Shown: positions 11,973 through 23,469 of the stretch, piece by piece
How positions within the stretch are numbered: the stretch's first letter is position 1
Layout of the letters: each line of letters starts with the position of its first letter
From: Tubiluchus corallicola
Taxonomy: Eukaryota > Priapulida > Priapulimorpha > Priapulimorphida > Tubiluchidae
Length of the DNA: 64,000 nt
Reading direction: 5' to 3'
Assembly: GCA_030141605.1 (NCBI GenBank)
Contig: JAQGDQ010000443.1
Location: 64,501 to 128,500, forward strand
Notes under the pieces: generated by a model
The model's input: the letters and a program-made list of their open reading frames with translations, nothing else
Told to the model about the DNA's origin: nothing
Database searches by the model: none
Made by a program: the position numbers and the translations under genes

Positions 11973-13186
11973 CCCTAGAGGCGTTTTTAAGTGGGCAACA
12001 TAGCTAGAGTTATCAACTTGACTATGCTAAATCCGAAAAATGCTATTGCCAGCTCGAAAATCTAGCGAAAAGGGGTAAAAAATGCAAAAAAACAAAATGA
12101 CCGCCTTGAAAAACTACATTTACACACCAAAATCATCATGTTATCTGATCTAACAACTATGATGTCACCTTTATCTGATGCTAGCGATAGAAATCTTGTT
12201 GGCCATTTTGAAAGTGGCGACTAGCTGCCGCAGCCATCTTGGTCACCTTGAAATTGACCTGGATCCCAAAATGTTAGTCTATGGTAGAATGGTAGAGAAG
12301 AACTTGTTCACTTCGTCTAAAAGTTACAATACTTTGCACAAAGTTAAAACCCGTCAAAGTGATTAATTTTGGATATGAGGCCAAATGAAAATCACCCAAT
12401 ATTGCGGCCATTTCAAAATGGCCTAGATTGCTAGGTTTTAAAGCTGTATCTTAGCTCCTATATAGTAGATAGGTATTTTAAAAGTTAGTTGTGGGTTACT
12501 TGACCCTTAAAAACTATATTTAGACACCAAAATCATTATCTTATCTATTCTAATAGTTTAGATACAATCGTTATATGTTAGCGAGCCATCTTATAGGTCA
12601 TCCTGAAAATAGCGCCCATATTGGAAAATTTTTGATTGATTCAATATCCAAAATTGATCACCTTGAGGGGTTCTAGCATTGTGCTAAATTTGATAACTTT
12701 TAAACGAAATGAGCAATTTTTTACGATTCTGCTGGACTATACGCCGGGGACCTGGCGGCCATTTTCCTTTTTTGTAATTGTTACTTCTTTTTATTAGTTA
12801 TTAGTCTAGCAGTATTTAGATTCAAGAAAGCCGAATTAATAATAATGACTTGCTTTTGGTTTTATAATAAATCTTTAGGTGAAACAGGTAATATAATTGA
12901 TTGGCATAATTTCTTTTTGTGTGGTGGCCATTTTGAAAAATGCGACCATTTTTGTAACAAAAGTAACAGAAACGGATTGCAAAAGCCCTGGAATAGATGT
13001 CGCCATCGCTTCATTTTTCTGGGAATTTGTTTTGATTTACATTGTGTGCGCAAAAGCTTTGCTGCCGTTTTGTTTTTTACCATTTTCCGTTAACTTTTCG
13101 AGCTGGCAACAATTTTTTTCGGATTCTGCACAGCCAAATTAGTAAGACTGGCTATGCTGCCCACTTTTATAATAAGACGCCCCTAG
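11973..13186. mobile_element. 1.2-kb element with ~110-bp terminal inverted repeats
   Basis: The left end (from ccctagaggcgtttttaag, 11973) and the right end (to ataagacgcccctag, 13186) are imperfect reverse complements over about 110 bp. Shared blocks are aagtgggcarcatagc, aatccgaaaaa, ttgccagctcgaaaa and ggtaaaaaa. Internally there is an old direct duplication: aaaaactacatttacacacc at 12109 and aaaaactatatttagacacc at 12509, 400 bp apart. ggccattttgaaa/gcggccatttc motifs recur through the body. No transposase is readable (short stop-bound frames only), so a non-autonomous DNA transposon is inferred. No target duplication is clear. Confidence 0.75.
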
Positions 13187-13520
13187 AAGCATTAATAAAA
13201 CTATAATAAAACTTTATAGAAGCATTTTATCAGGATTTGGGCCTACACTATCATTGAGAATGTCAAACAGGATCTCCACTGGCAAAATTGCTGCCCTACT
13301 GCAATAACTGGTACATATTGCAAAAAAATTGTACTTATTTGTGAAGATGGGTCCAACATAATCATAGCGGTTCTAGGCCAGTTGGATGTCAGACGAGTGT
13401 CATTGAACAACAAAGACAACGACAACAACAAGAGACATAAGAGACATGTGAGAGATATGTTTCAATCCACCACTAGGAATTATCTTCACATAAGAGACAT
13501 GATGTTTCAATTCACCATGC
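13187..13520. other. Non-coding spacer
   Basis: Contains gagacatg repeated twice (13437-13510) but nothing else supportable. Confidence 0.35.
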
Positions 13521-13602
13521 GAAAAAGAAAAGGCAGAAGCGATCCTTAAATTCACCTGAAGATAGTCGTGTCGTAGGTGAAACGTCGAGTCTTTTCTTTT
13601 TC
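13521..13602 (+). ncRNA. Hammerhead-ribozyme-like motif (type I layout)
   Basis: ctgaaga at 13556-13562 fits the hammerhead CUGANGA box, and gaaac at 13579-13583 fits the GAAA box. After it, acgtcgagtc allows a two-pair stem III (ac/gt) ending in a C suitable as cleavage nucleotide. The core is enclosed by a perfect 12-bp inverted repeat, gaaaaagaaaag (13521-13532) and cttttctttttc (13591-13602), where a type I stem I should lie. Against it: the segment between the boxes (13563-13578) pairs poorly as stem II, and about 23 nt lie unpaired on the 5' side. Known family context: such motifs accompany Penelope-like retroelements and retrozymes. Possibly a decayed copy. Confidence 0.35.
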
Positions 13603-14299
13603 TTCTTACTGAGACATATCTTTTATTAAATTTTGTCCTGATATCAATATGTGTTAGCTTTTAGGTAAGTTTCGTGTCGAGGCAGACCTATTTTTTGTCA
13701 TCAGTCTCATCACAATCGCGTATATCTGGATACTCCCCAGAGTCCGTTTTCTGTGAACTCAAATGGAACTTTGGTTTGATTCAAAAGGAATATCATGCTA
13801 TGCGTTTCCATGAAGGTTGCTGCACCACCATTGTGCATTCTCTTTGATGTTGTTGCTGGTTTTATTTTTCATTATTATGATTTATTTGTTTCTTCCTGCC
13901 TTGTGCCATTTTATGCAGAAGGACTTACAACAACAAGCAGTTACATGTAAAGATTGAATATTGATAAATTAGCACAATTCTGGTTTTCTGAGTTTTTTAG
14001 ATTTTGCAATTTTATCATAAAGTAAACGAGTTATTTATAAAAGACTAGATAACCAACAACAAACCATTCAAATTTAAACATTTACAGAGTCCGTCAGTTT
14101 GCCAGAGAGTAAAGAGTCTTCCTTGATCTGTTACTCTTTCTGTCCCCTGCTATTAGTTAGCTTTGTACTCACAGAACTTGTATCAACTGAGGCATAGACA
14201 CCATATGTATGGTGGTAGTGACGGTGGCGTTGGTCGTGGTCTGGGAGGTGGTAGAACTGATGCTGAATACGATCGCAGTGTCAAGGTTAGCGGTGAATA
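13603..14299. other. Non-coding stretch, nothing recognised
   Basis: No supportable feature. Confidence 0.4.
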
Positions 14300-14408
14300 G
14301 CAGTAATGATGATGATGATCAAGGTGGTGATGGCGGTGGTGACGATAATGATGATGGTGGTGATAACTATCATAACGATGATGATGATGACGACGACGAC
14401 GACGACGA
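14300..14408. repeat. GAT/GGT/GAC triplet microsatellite
   Basis: Imperfect gat and ggt triplets turn into a pure gac run near 14388-14406. The poly-Asp/Gly frame across it is an artefact. Confidence 0.85.
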
Positions 14409-14860
14409 AAATTCCAAAGTGTTGTACTTGACTTTAGTCGGATTAGCTTACTCGAATCTGCAAGCTAGCAATTTCTAGTATTGCTTTTAAAACCCACACA
14501 TCTACTAAATTATATCTATTGCCAAATATCACTTATGAAAATAAACGAATACTTACTGATAGCGCGATAATTAAATTATTGAGAGCAAAGCGTTTTGCGA
14601 AAGTAAATCTCAACAGAATTTGACGAATAATTTCCATATTTTCTACTTTCTCAAACTGAACCTCATGAGCATAAAATTATCACGATTGATAATAATGCTT
14701 AGATTCACGCATAATTACGTCTTAGACTAGAGGCTCGCAATGATATTTTCAATTCTTTGAATTTATGTCTGTTGAAGTGTAGCTTAAAATTTTTGTGAAT
14801 TTTAAGTTTGGCGTTGTAAGCAAAGTTGAACTTAACTTTTGTCGTGAAGTTCACGATTCT
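14409..14860. other. Non-coding stretch, nothing recognised
   Basis: No supportable feature. Confidence 0.35.
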
Positions 14861-14945
14861 ATTAATTTGTTATTTTGTTAATTAGCTTATTAATTTGTTA
14901 TTATTGTTAATTAGCTTATTAATTCGTTGTTATTTTTAGATTGGT
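14861..14945. repeat. ~31-bp tandem repeat, 2-3 units
   Basis: ttattaatttgttatt...gttaattagc is repeated two to three times with small indels. AT-only minisatellite. Confidence 0.7.
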
Positions 14946-16325
14946 TTGTCAATCATTGCGTTCCTTTATTGCTATATTTAAATTTAATCTCATGGAAAGA
15001 ACCCACAATTTAGTTACCTACGATTGCCTGAAGGAAACGCCAGCACTGGAGATATAAAATGTGAATAAATTTACCTGGTTCAGTTGGCTTTCAGAACTGC
15101 CATAGGCAATACTGCCGAATTTGTTTTGCTCTACTGTTTTCTGAAATTTTATGTTGGGAACAAAATATATGCTGTGACCAATCTACTTGTTATCCTGCTT
15201 GGTTCATGCATTTTCTATCTTTCTAAAAACAATCTACATTACACAAGCCTTTAGATTCTTCATAATTTTCAACTAAAAGAGAAAAACAAACGACGATTTT
15301 CTACTTATTGTAAGTGAACAGCTCCACTGTGAATGCGCACATTAAGACTGTTTCCTATTCACAGTAAAGTTTGATCTTGTTGTAATGGTTTATTCAAACC
15401 ATATTCACATTAAATAACTTCCTTAAAACTTCTTTGGACTGAAATTGTTTATTATATCCATTCTGCATTCAAACTAAAGTGGTCTGTACAAATGACTTCA
15501 TGCCCTGCGATGGTTTATTCAAGTTTAAGAAATATTTATTCAAACACGTTCAAATAATGGTTGCGTTGATACATATCAAAGTAAAAGATGTTTTTTACTT
15601 TATAACTATTGTAATAAACTAACTACACCGTTTTTATACAGAATTGTGCCTACAAATATTTATTTTTGATACGTTTTAATAAAAACGGTTAAATTGTTGT
15701 TTTGAACAGATTTTTATTAGGCGACTATCAAAGTCTAATAAAAATAATAACAACATCAACGACGCAATGAGCATAGATGTAAAATTTTGAATTCTTTTGT
15801 GCGCTGGCTACTCTAGCAGTCACCTTCAATAGATTAAAACCAACAAACAAATTAATCTAAAGAGGATATCTGCTAAGACAGCTGAAACGTCCAAAAGAAA
15901 TTTCATAGCTATGTTTATTACGTCCTTGACGTTATTATTTCTTATCATATTATGATTTTCTTTAACGAAAACGTTAGCGGTTACACGCAACTAGTTTAAA
16001 ATTGTCTGGCGAATCTACAGTGGTGTTAAAAGTATTTCATAAAATCCCAGGTAACTTTATTACTTCAACAGTCCATTGTTTGTTTCATTTTATGAGATTC
16101 GAGTTGCTCAGCTCTGTGTCAGTTATGACAAGAAGAAGACCCCAGTGAACAAATCATTGTTTGCCGAAAGCATAGGAGAATTAATTAAATAAAATGTAAC
16201 ACCTGCGTGGAAAGAAACTATATGATGAACTGAAGATAAATCATCAGTTCTAGCAGCCTTCACCAGGTACAACGTTGAGAAAGGTAATTACAGAAATTTT
16301 GAAACAAGAAGGTTATTTTCGGGTC
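14946..16325. other. Non-coding stretch
   Basis: Apart from the hammerhead-like core at 15857-15892, only scattered ggtttattcaa motifs (15386-15540). Confidence 0.35.
15857..15892 (+). ncRNA. Weak hammerhead-like core
   Basis: ctaaaga (consensus ctganga, one mismatch) is followed by ggatatct-gcta-agacagct, an 8-bp stem with 6 pairs, and then gaaacgtcc. This is the reverse of the 13.5-kb case: stem II is good, but no clear stem I flanks it. Treated as a possible decayed relative. Confidence 0.2.
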
Positions 16326-16327
16326 CT

Positions 16328-16500
16328 GGGTTGAGTGGCCGAGTGGCCTAGATTTCGGATTGCAACCAGGCAATCCTGAGTTCGAGTCTAGCGACTATAC
16401 CAACCTTCGAGTTTAAAAAGGTTCTGGATAAATTTTACACCATATCAGCACCTATTCCACTGGCACAGAGAACGTAAAAAGAGCAACTTGATAAGTTCAT
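16328..16500 (+). repeat. tRNA-headed SINE
   Basis: A box tggccgagtgg (16336-16346) and B box gagttcgagtc (16379-16389) sit in a tRNA-like head with an attgcaa anticodon loop (TGC, Ala-like). The body begins tataccaacctt...tttaaaaaggttctgg, which is similar to the body of the SINE at 56134-56513 (cataccaaacacttaaaaaatgg...ctggttc), so the two probably share a SINE core. Confidence 0.6.
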
Positions 16501-17498
16501 AATTAAATTTTGCAGTTTGCGCGTTTATCTGACGATTTTATGTATAACTTCGTTGAGCAAGAGACTCAGCACCATTCGGTTTCACTACAGTATTAATAAT
16601 AATATGATGATGATGATGACGGCAACATCAGCTACAACAGTAATAATGATAAGGCCACTGATATGTTTACTAAATGGCACACCGAAAAGTAGGCCTAAAT
16701 CGCTTGTAATGTGTAGTTAACAAAGGTGTTGAAGAATCTGTTGTTCTAGATTTATTGGAAAATTCCCTGTTCGTCGGAAACACAACAGTTAAATCTTCTC
16801 ATTAACTGCATAGCAAGTCATTGCAAGTCACGTGGGAATAGGCCCTCATATTAGATAGTGCATTCCATCATTCGCCTTGCACACATTGATACTAGCCCTC
16901 GATCTATAATTCGGATATCATTACACAGTTGACTTCTCCAATCGTCATCCCTCGATCTATATTACCCTAGGAAAGAAGTAATCGGTAATTCTGAACGACA
17001 AACGATATCGAAAATGAAGAAACGTGTTGATTTACGAGATATAGAAGAACTTTAAAAGAGAACTCAAGTAAAAGTAGGGTATGAGGAAGCCCTGGGCAGC
17101 CATGTTGGCGGGTGCAATAAATCTTTACTAAGTGAAACTTTCGTTTGCGCTGAAGTTTGTCTTCATTAGATTTAATAGATCGCTGAATTAAGGTATCAAT
17201 CAGAAGTATATTGGCTCGCAAGCGAAAGGTTTTTCAGAGTTGTCATAAATTACAAGTCAGTCGTCGCAATTTCTGAACTCCTGTTGAACGTTGTCGTAAT
17301 TTCTCAGTGGAGTTCAGTTCTATTACTGGTGACACAACAAATGAACAAGAAAATCATTAAAAACCCGACACTTAATTAGATGTGTTGAATTCATGCCTTA
17401 CTATGATTGTGTTACTTACAAACAATATGGCGTTTGATACTCCAATCGAGATATTTAGATATTTATTAGTGTTAAAAATACATACATTACAAAAAAAA
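16501..17498. other. Non-coding stretch with a short GAT microsatellite
   Basis: 16592-16620 is aataataatatgatgatgatg-like. Otherwise nothing recognised. Confidence 0.4.
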
Positions 17499-17580
17499 CA
17501 AGACATACATTCAATTTCAATTTTGAAAAATAAAAGAAAAAACAAGACATACATACAATTTCAATTTTGAAATATAATGA
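17499..17580. repeat. 44-bp tandem duplication
   Basis: caagacatacattcaatttc at 17499 recurs at 17543 with one change, followed in both by aattttgaaa. Confidence 0.8.
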
Positions 17581-18283
17581 CAGTATATACAAACAAAACA
17601 ATTACTAATAAAACAGATATCGTTAAATGTCCAATTGAGAAATTTAACTCCTTAGATTTGTACTGCTACATCACAAAATTAGCTGTGTACATATAAGTAG
17701 GTACGTGAACCTCCGTTTCAGGTATAAAAGCCACAATTTAAAATTACACATATATAATAAAGTAATTAAATTATTTACAATAAAAAGACGTCGAAAATGA
17801 GACCACTCAAACTATCCTACTATATAGGAGGAAAATAAAAAAATTATTTCAGTGGCGTAGTCCATACTAAATAAAAGTATTTATTTATTCATTTTTCTAA
17901 AGTTCGTGAAGAAATGCTGTTTTTTATTGAATTATCTACGTTGTTCCACAGCAAAATTATTAATTGTGATAGTATGTAGTAAATTCTCTGATATGATACA
18001 TCTGTCCGCTACAAGAGGAATTCCATTGTTACAGGTTTTCGATTTTATCGCAGAGGCCTTATTGGGCCATTTTTTGCTAGAAATACATCAAAGTTTTCCA
18101 TCACCATGGAACTACGATAATTTTGGTTATATCATAGATAACATAGATAGTTTGAGGCAGATAATTCTGTAAAAATATTACTTTTTCACAAAACTTAAAG
18201 AGTGAATAAACACTAATTTTAAAATTTATTTAGCAGTATATCTAAGAAGACTGCGCTATTTCTTCCTTCAGATAAAATCTACA
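17581..18283. other. Non-coding stretch, nothing recognised
   Basis: An 88-codon frame at 17906-18172 has no family signature. Confidence 0.35.
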
Positions 18284-18859
18284 CTCAGCTGATAATGGCT
18301 AAAACAGATTCGTTTCATAACTTAAACTTACTATCATATCTATCACGTCAATGAATACCATGCACGCCAGTTGTGCAAACACAGTTGATTTTGTTAATAT
18401 AAAATGGCACAGATTTGGCGGAAGTTCATCAAAACTAACATTTTTATAAGCAAAAATACAATAAACTTTCTGACTTCTTTCTGGCTAGCATCCACAAAAC
18501 TTCTGGGCCTGTTCCTAGTTTATTTCTGAGATTACTTGTGTGGTTTTTAACGTTTAAAGCTGAAATTCAGAATAACATAATTATAGGGATAGTACTATTA
18601 TCATATTAGACCAGTTTTGATCGAGCATTGCTGGAAATGTGTTAGTGCATTAGGGGGCAGATAATCGTATCTGCAATTGTGCTAAAGCAGAGCTGAATCC
18701 CTCGCCGATTAACTTTTTGATGTTTAACATTAGTGTTACAAGACAAAAAATACATTGGGGGTGCTCATGGCGTGCATTGTATTCATTGACTTGACAGATG
18801 ATGTGATAGTAGGTTCAAAGTTTGGAATCGATTCTGTTTTAGCCATTATTGGCTGAATC
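18284..18859. mobile_element. 576-bp foldback/MITE-like element
   Basis: The left arm 18284-18370 and right arm 18766-18859 are imperfect reverse complements. Shared blocks from outside in are cagc..ataatggctaaaacaga, a diverged segment, ctatca, tcaatgaatac and atgcacgcca. The core has no open frame. A non-autonomous TIR element is inferred; no target duplication is obvious. Confidence 0.7.
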
Positions 18860-21465
18860 ATTTTAAAATTTTAAAATTAACACTAAACTAGGAAATTTTT
18901 TTTGAATGACAATAGTTTCAAAATAAGTAATTTTTGAATGTTTAGTATTATTTTCTTGTTGTGTTCTCACATTCTAAGATGTACTAGCCTACTTGCAATA
19001 ACAAAGCTTTATCTACAATAAAATAAGACGGGACATTTGATGTACTGACTTGATCGTCGTTTGTTTCAACCCATTTCCTCTAAACTGAAATATATTCTTG
19101 ATGTTAGTGACATTTGTAGTACCTTTAATGGAAACCATTGGCAAAATGACGTATGGTGATGGTGATGGGGAAATCGAATTCTTAAAATAAAAATAACAGC
19201 TAGGCCCAGCACCCACCAGACCCACTTAAGCAAAGACACGTCTTTTATTAACAAACTACATCTGCAATGCCTTGACACGTCGTTTATTGTCGCAAAGTTG
19301 CTGGTGTTTGTGTTTGAATAAAAGCCGTGTCTTTCTTTAACTGGGTGCTGGCTGTTTTTTTTATTTTAAAGATACTTATAGACTGTAGTATTAAAAGCAT
19401 TTATTTTACGTACGTTGTCAGCTTAAACGGCTACGGCAAAATGTCGTAATTTTAGAATACGTTTATGCAAAAGAAACACAATCAGAGAAAAACATTACCT
19501 TAACCAATTTAATGCAGTCGAATTACCGATTAGAGCCAACAGCTGACATTACACTCGTTAATTTGAGAAAGTACTGATAATCTTTGTGAGTGAACTCAAA
19601 TTTTAGAGCATTTTCCAAGTTTGTTATTGTCTTTTAATGCGCTCATTTTTCTTGTGCATACAAGTGAATGAAAATGCGCGAACATTCCACGTAGTGTCTC
19701 TCACTCTGTAAACCGCAGCGCCGCAACGAAACGCGTGCGTCATTATGGTGACAAGCAAGCGTCTGTTTATGCTGGCAATTAGTTGAAAATTAACGATATT
19801 TCTCACTCCTTTGCGCAATTAGCGCTACGCTGAGAGTCGCTGTTTATTTGAGACTCGCTGAGTTAAAATATTCTTCCATTAACAGAATTAGCTCGTCTTT
19901 GATTCAGTGAGTATGGATTTTCTCAATAGACATTTCTGACACATTAGGCAGAGTGTGAAACTACTGTAAGAAGCAAAATTGATGTGATGAGGAACTCCAA
20001 CGCGACTTAGAAACACAGTTGGCTTATATTAATTGCCCATTAAAAGTTTGATACAGCTACGTTAATCTGACTACTACAGATGTAAAGTGAAAGAAGTAAT
20101 TTATTATTTTTGGTATTTGTACTAGTATAATACGGCTACAATAACACGGGATGCCTATTTTACATTTATTTATGCATGTATTTCTATTACTTGTGTATCC
20201 GTGTACTTCCATTATCAGATTAGACCAAGTTAATAACCATGTCTGCATGGTTCTACGTGGGCTTTATTAATCATATGGGAGGCTTCCCGCTTATAGTAAT
20301 ATGCGATTACGTAAAATTATTTGTAGTGGTAACATGCTTCCTTGCATTGTGCGCGTACAACCTTTTAACGTTAATACCCTAGCTTCTGGTAAACGAATTA
20401 TTATGGTGAAACACTATACTTTTGATTTAGGGCAATTCTACGTTCGTACACGTAAACAGTTCTTGGCTTAAATTTTTGAAACATAGCTGTTTGGTGCTTT
20501 CTGCAAGATTCGGTTGTTCTGTCTCCCATTTTCACCATTTTTGAATTGTGCTTTTTAAACGCTCATTGGTAGTTCTATTAAAACACTGGGGTTGCATCGC
20601 AGAACACTCTTTGCATAACATGGCCATGCGTGATCAGCTAGCGACAGCTCATAAAAATCAGATGTTGTTAACATCAGTGTTTTAAATGTTTATGTTACTA
20701 AATTTCACGAATATCACAATCTTTTATATAAAATTTTGCATTAAAACTTTTCGAAACACATTGAAACTGCGGGACTGGAACATGTGATTAGCTACGGCCC
20801 AACATAGTGGCACGAGTAGTCTAATGGTATAAATGCTGCCTATCTATTTCGTAACAGCTATCTATCTGACTACATCTAGTAATCCAGTTATGGACTAATT
20901 TCGTCTTGGGGATATTGTCCGCTCACAATACAACCTGCATTATAGTTGTAATTTAGTTTAATACAAATAGGTCCAGTTTCATTTCACAAAAACTGTACTC
21001 TTTCTCGGAATACTTAACTTAACCCTAAACATTGCTAACATTGAGTAATGAGTTTAAGATTTAACACTTAGAGTGCCTAAAACAAATCCAGTTTTTTAAA
21101 ATGAAGAATTTTTGGGCTTTGGCCAGCAGTTTTTTATATTGTGGAAACTGCAAAGTCAATTATTACTTTGTATTTCGATGACGACACGATAAATTCATTA
21201 GTTTTAAATTTAAGCATCTGATGACTTTTCCCTTTATTTATCGTATTTTAACTGAAAGTACAAATATCAAACAATCACACGCTCATTCCAATTGCTGAGC
21301 AGGTCTGTTGTTGCCAAACTTAAATCTTGTAGTTCAGGCTGTTAAAAACTCATCCCTTAAGACTGTGTCTAACAACCTTTAATTGTAATTAACTAATGCA
21401 AAACTAGAACGCGAAGACGCAGAAGTGTCGATGACGTGATTTCCGTATTATGTGCTTTGATGTGC
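18860..21465. other. Long non-coding stretch
   Basis: No gene recognised. An A-box-like agtagtctaatgg lies near 20815-20827 without a B box. Short frames such as 19624-19818 on the minus strand have no family signature. Confidence 0.4.
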
Positions 21466-22106
21466 GCTACTCAGAGTAAAACTAGATTTAAATCAGACGT
21501 TGTTCTCCTCCGCTCAGCATACCCGCTACTCAGAGTAAAACTAGATTTAAATCAGACGTTGTTCACCTCCGCTCAGCATACCCGCTACTCAGAGTAAAAC
21601 TAGACTTAAATCAGACGTTGTTCACCTCCGCTCAGCATACCCGCTACTCAGAGTAAAACTAGACTTAAATCAGACGTTGTTCACCTCCGCTACTCAGAGT
21701 AAAACTAGATTTAAATCAGACGTTGTTCACCTCCGCTCAGCATACCCGCTACTCAGAGTAAAACTAGACTTAAATCAGACGTTGTTCACCTCCGCTCAGC
21801 ATACCCGCTACTCAGAGTAAAACTAGACTTAAATCAGACGTTGTTCACCTACGCTCAGCATACCCGCTACTCAGAGTAAAACTAGATTTAAATCAGACGT
21901 TGTTCACCTCCGCTGCGCAGAGTAAACTAGATTAAATCAGACGTTGTTCCCTCCGCTCAGCATCCGCTTGTTGGTTTGGTTGTTTGTGGTGTTTGGTTGT
22001 TTGGGTTTGGTGTTTGTTGGGTGTTGCGGTGTTTTGGTTGTTTGTGCTCAGAGTAAAACTAGATTTAAATCAGACGTTGTTCACCTCCGCTCAGCATACC
22101 CGCTCG
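21466..22106. repeat. 59-bp satellite array, about 10 units
   Basis: Units start with gctactcagagtaaaact at 21466, 21525, 21584, 21643, 21689, 21748, 21807 and 21866. The period is 59 bp, except the unit at 21643, which is 46 bp and lacks the ctcagcatacccg part. A ninth unit (about 21914-21966) is missing single bases, and a tenth (from 22048) follows a G/T-only interruption. A diagnostic t/c site (gattta or gactta) reads T,T,C,C,T,C,C,T, which fits an amplified three-unit block. There are no spacers, so this is not a CRISPR array. Confidence 0.95.
21969..22047. other. G/T-only interruption of the satellite
   Basis: About 80 bp made almost only of ttg, ttt and ggt words. It interrupts the last satellite unit and follows a unit with several missing bases. 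Could be a real insertion or an assembly/consensus error. Confidence 0.6.
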
Positions 22107-22383
22107 ATTTTGCCATCAAAATCCAGCGAAGCAGCAGCGATGAGCGATCGGTTATATTGGAAACGGTTATTGATGAAACAGTTAAAAATTTCAAATTAAA
22201 GCTCTTCTATTTGACGAAGCTGTTATAGTGCTACCATTATGTTTTTACTACCTATAAATAATTTTGGACTCGATACTTAAAGGACAAGAAACCTCTTACT
22301 TGCATAAAGCAAAAAATCTTCTTGAAATTTTGTATCAGCTATGTATACTGTCTTATTGCGCACAGAGGCAGATTTAGCAGTAA

Positions 22384-22716
22384 CGCTGTATAAAACTCAG
22401 GCAAAGCCATTTTGACGGTAGGTCATCTGAAACAAGTTTAGATGGCCTTGCGTATGGAACACCAGTAAGATTTGAATTAAACGAGACACTAGAACCTGCT
22501 AAACGGCCTCTAGGCAAACCAAAAACAATCTGGATATCAAAAATTAATAATGATCTACAACAGCTGAGACCAAACTTAACAATAGCATTACAGGAGTTGA
22601 AAATTTTAGTTGTAGACAGGAAACAGTGGGGTGCTCTAATAAAAGAGGCGGCTAAAGGAGCTATTGAGCGACCTCTTTTATTAGAGCACCCCACTGTTTC
22701 TTGTTTACTTTTTTGA
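22384..22716 (+). pseudogene. Retrotransposon pol C-terminal tail, fragment
   Basis: A plus-strand frame open from 22384 to a stop at 22714 has no start codon context and encodes a peptide with RPLGKPKTIW, then INNDLQQL, then DRKQWGALIKEA. This pattern (GRP-x-W, a DL-x-L helix, D-R-x-x-W near the end) is characteristic of the C-terminus of many non-LTR retrotransposon reverse transcriptases, after the thumb. No RT core precedes it, so it is a 5'-truncated insertion or internal fragment. The last part overlaps the hairpin at 22620-22700. The minus-strand frame over the same bases is a shadow. Confidence 0.6.
22620..22700. repeat. Perfect 29-bp hairpin
   Basis: Arms 22620-22648 and 22672-22700 are exact reverse complements around a 23-nt loop. 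The left arm lies in the DRKQWGALIKE coding part of the pol remnant, so the right arm looks like an inverted copy of the element's own end. Confidence 0.9.
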
Positions 22717-23416
22717 AATTTTCAACGCCTGTTTTTTAATGTCTACAATAGATGTTTAGAGCAACAAAAGAAAAGAAGACGAAGGGTAAAGTTCGAAAAA
22801 ATAATCAGAACAAGCACACGCTTCGCTAACCAAGAAAAAGTATGAATTGCATTATCTTGTTTACAACATTAATAATATATTTTTGGTGAGCCAGTGACGT
22901 GCACACAGGGATAGTGTGACAATGACGTTTTTTACCAGTTGGCGCCAACATTTTAAATTATTAAGTATTTTCTTTTTCAGTTACATATGCCTTTCAAACA
23001 GGTAAGCGTAATGCTAAGTATCCTAACTTTGTGTAAGAAGTTTTTTGGGGCTTACTCTAAAATTCTCTTTTCTTTCGTTTAAAAAGCCAGTAGCCGAGGG
23101 AGAAACACCTTTACTTGCATCGCCTCGAAACTTCGCGTTTATAACAGTGCAAGTGCTAAGAAAAGCTGTGTGTGTGACGTCTGTTGGCATTAAGTCGTAG
23201 CAGCTGGAAATGACAGAAGAATGGGTGCTTGCGTCTCTCTCTAACGCTCACGCATCTTTCAAGATTACAGTGATGACGTTATTGTGAGCTAGCAGGCTCG
23301 CCGTATTCCTTAGTTTTAGTGGTTGTGATAAAATTAATATCCCATAATTTACTACCACACCACAAACAATTTTAACATAAAGAAGATAGCTCAAGCTGGT
23401 AAAGTGAAGTATATTA
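22717..23416. other. Non-coding stretch, nothing recognised
   Basis: No supportable feature. Confidence 0.4.
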
Positions 23417-23469
23417 TGATGACGACGACGACGACGACGACGACGACGATAATGATGATGATAATGATG
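23417..23469. repeat. (GAC)n/(GAT)n microsatellite
   Basis: About ten gac triplets flanked by gat and aat triplets. Confidence 0.95.

Noticed and set aside
20810-20880. A-box-like agtagtctaatgg
   Set aside because: No B box at tRNA spacing and no cloverleaf.
21466-22106. CRISPR-like regular array
   Set aside because: Units are contiguous 59-bp repeats without unique spacers, and the genome is eukaryotic.
22374-22694. 106-residue minus-strand frame
   Set aside because: Antisense shadow: the plus strand carries the recognisable retrotransposon pol tail.
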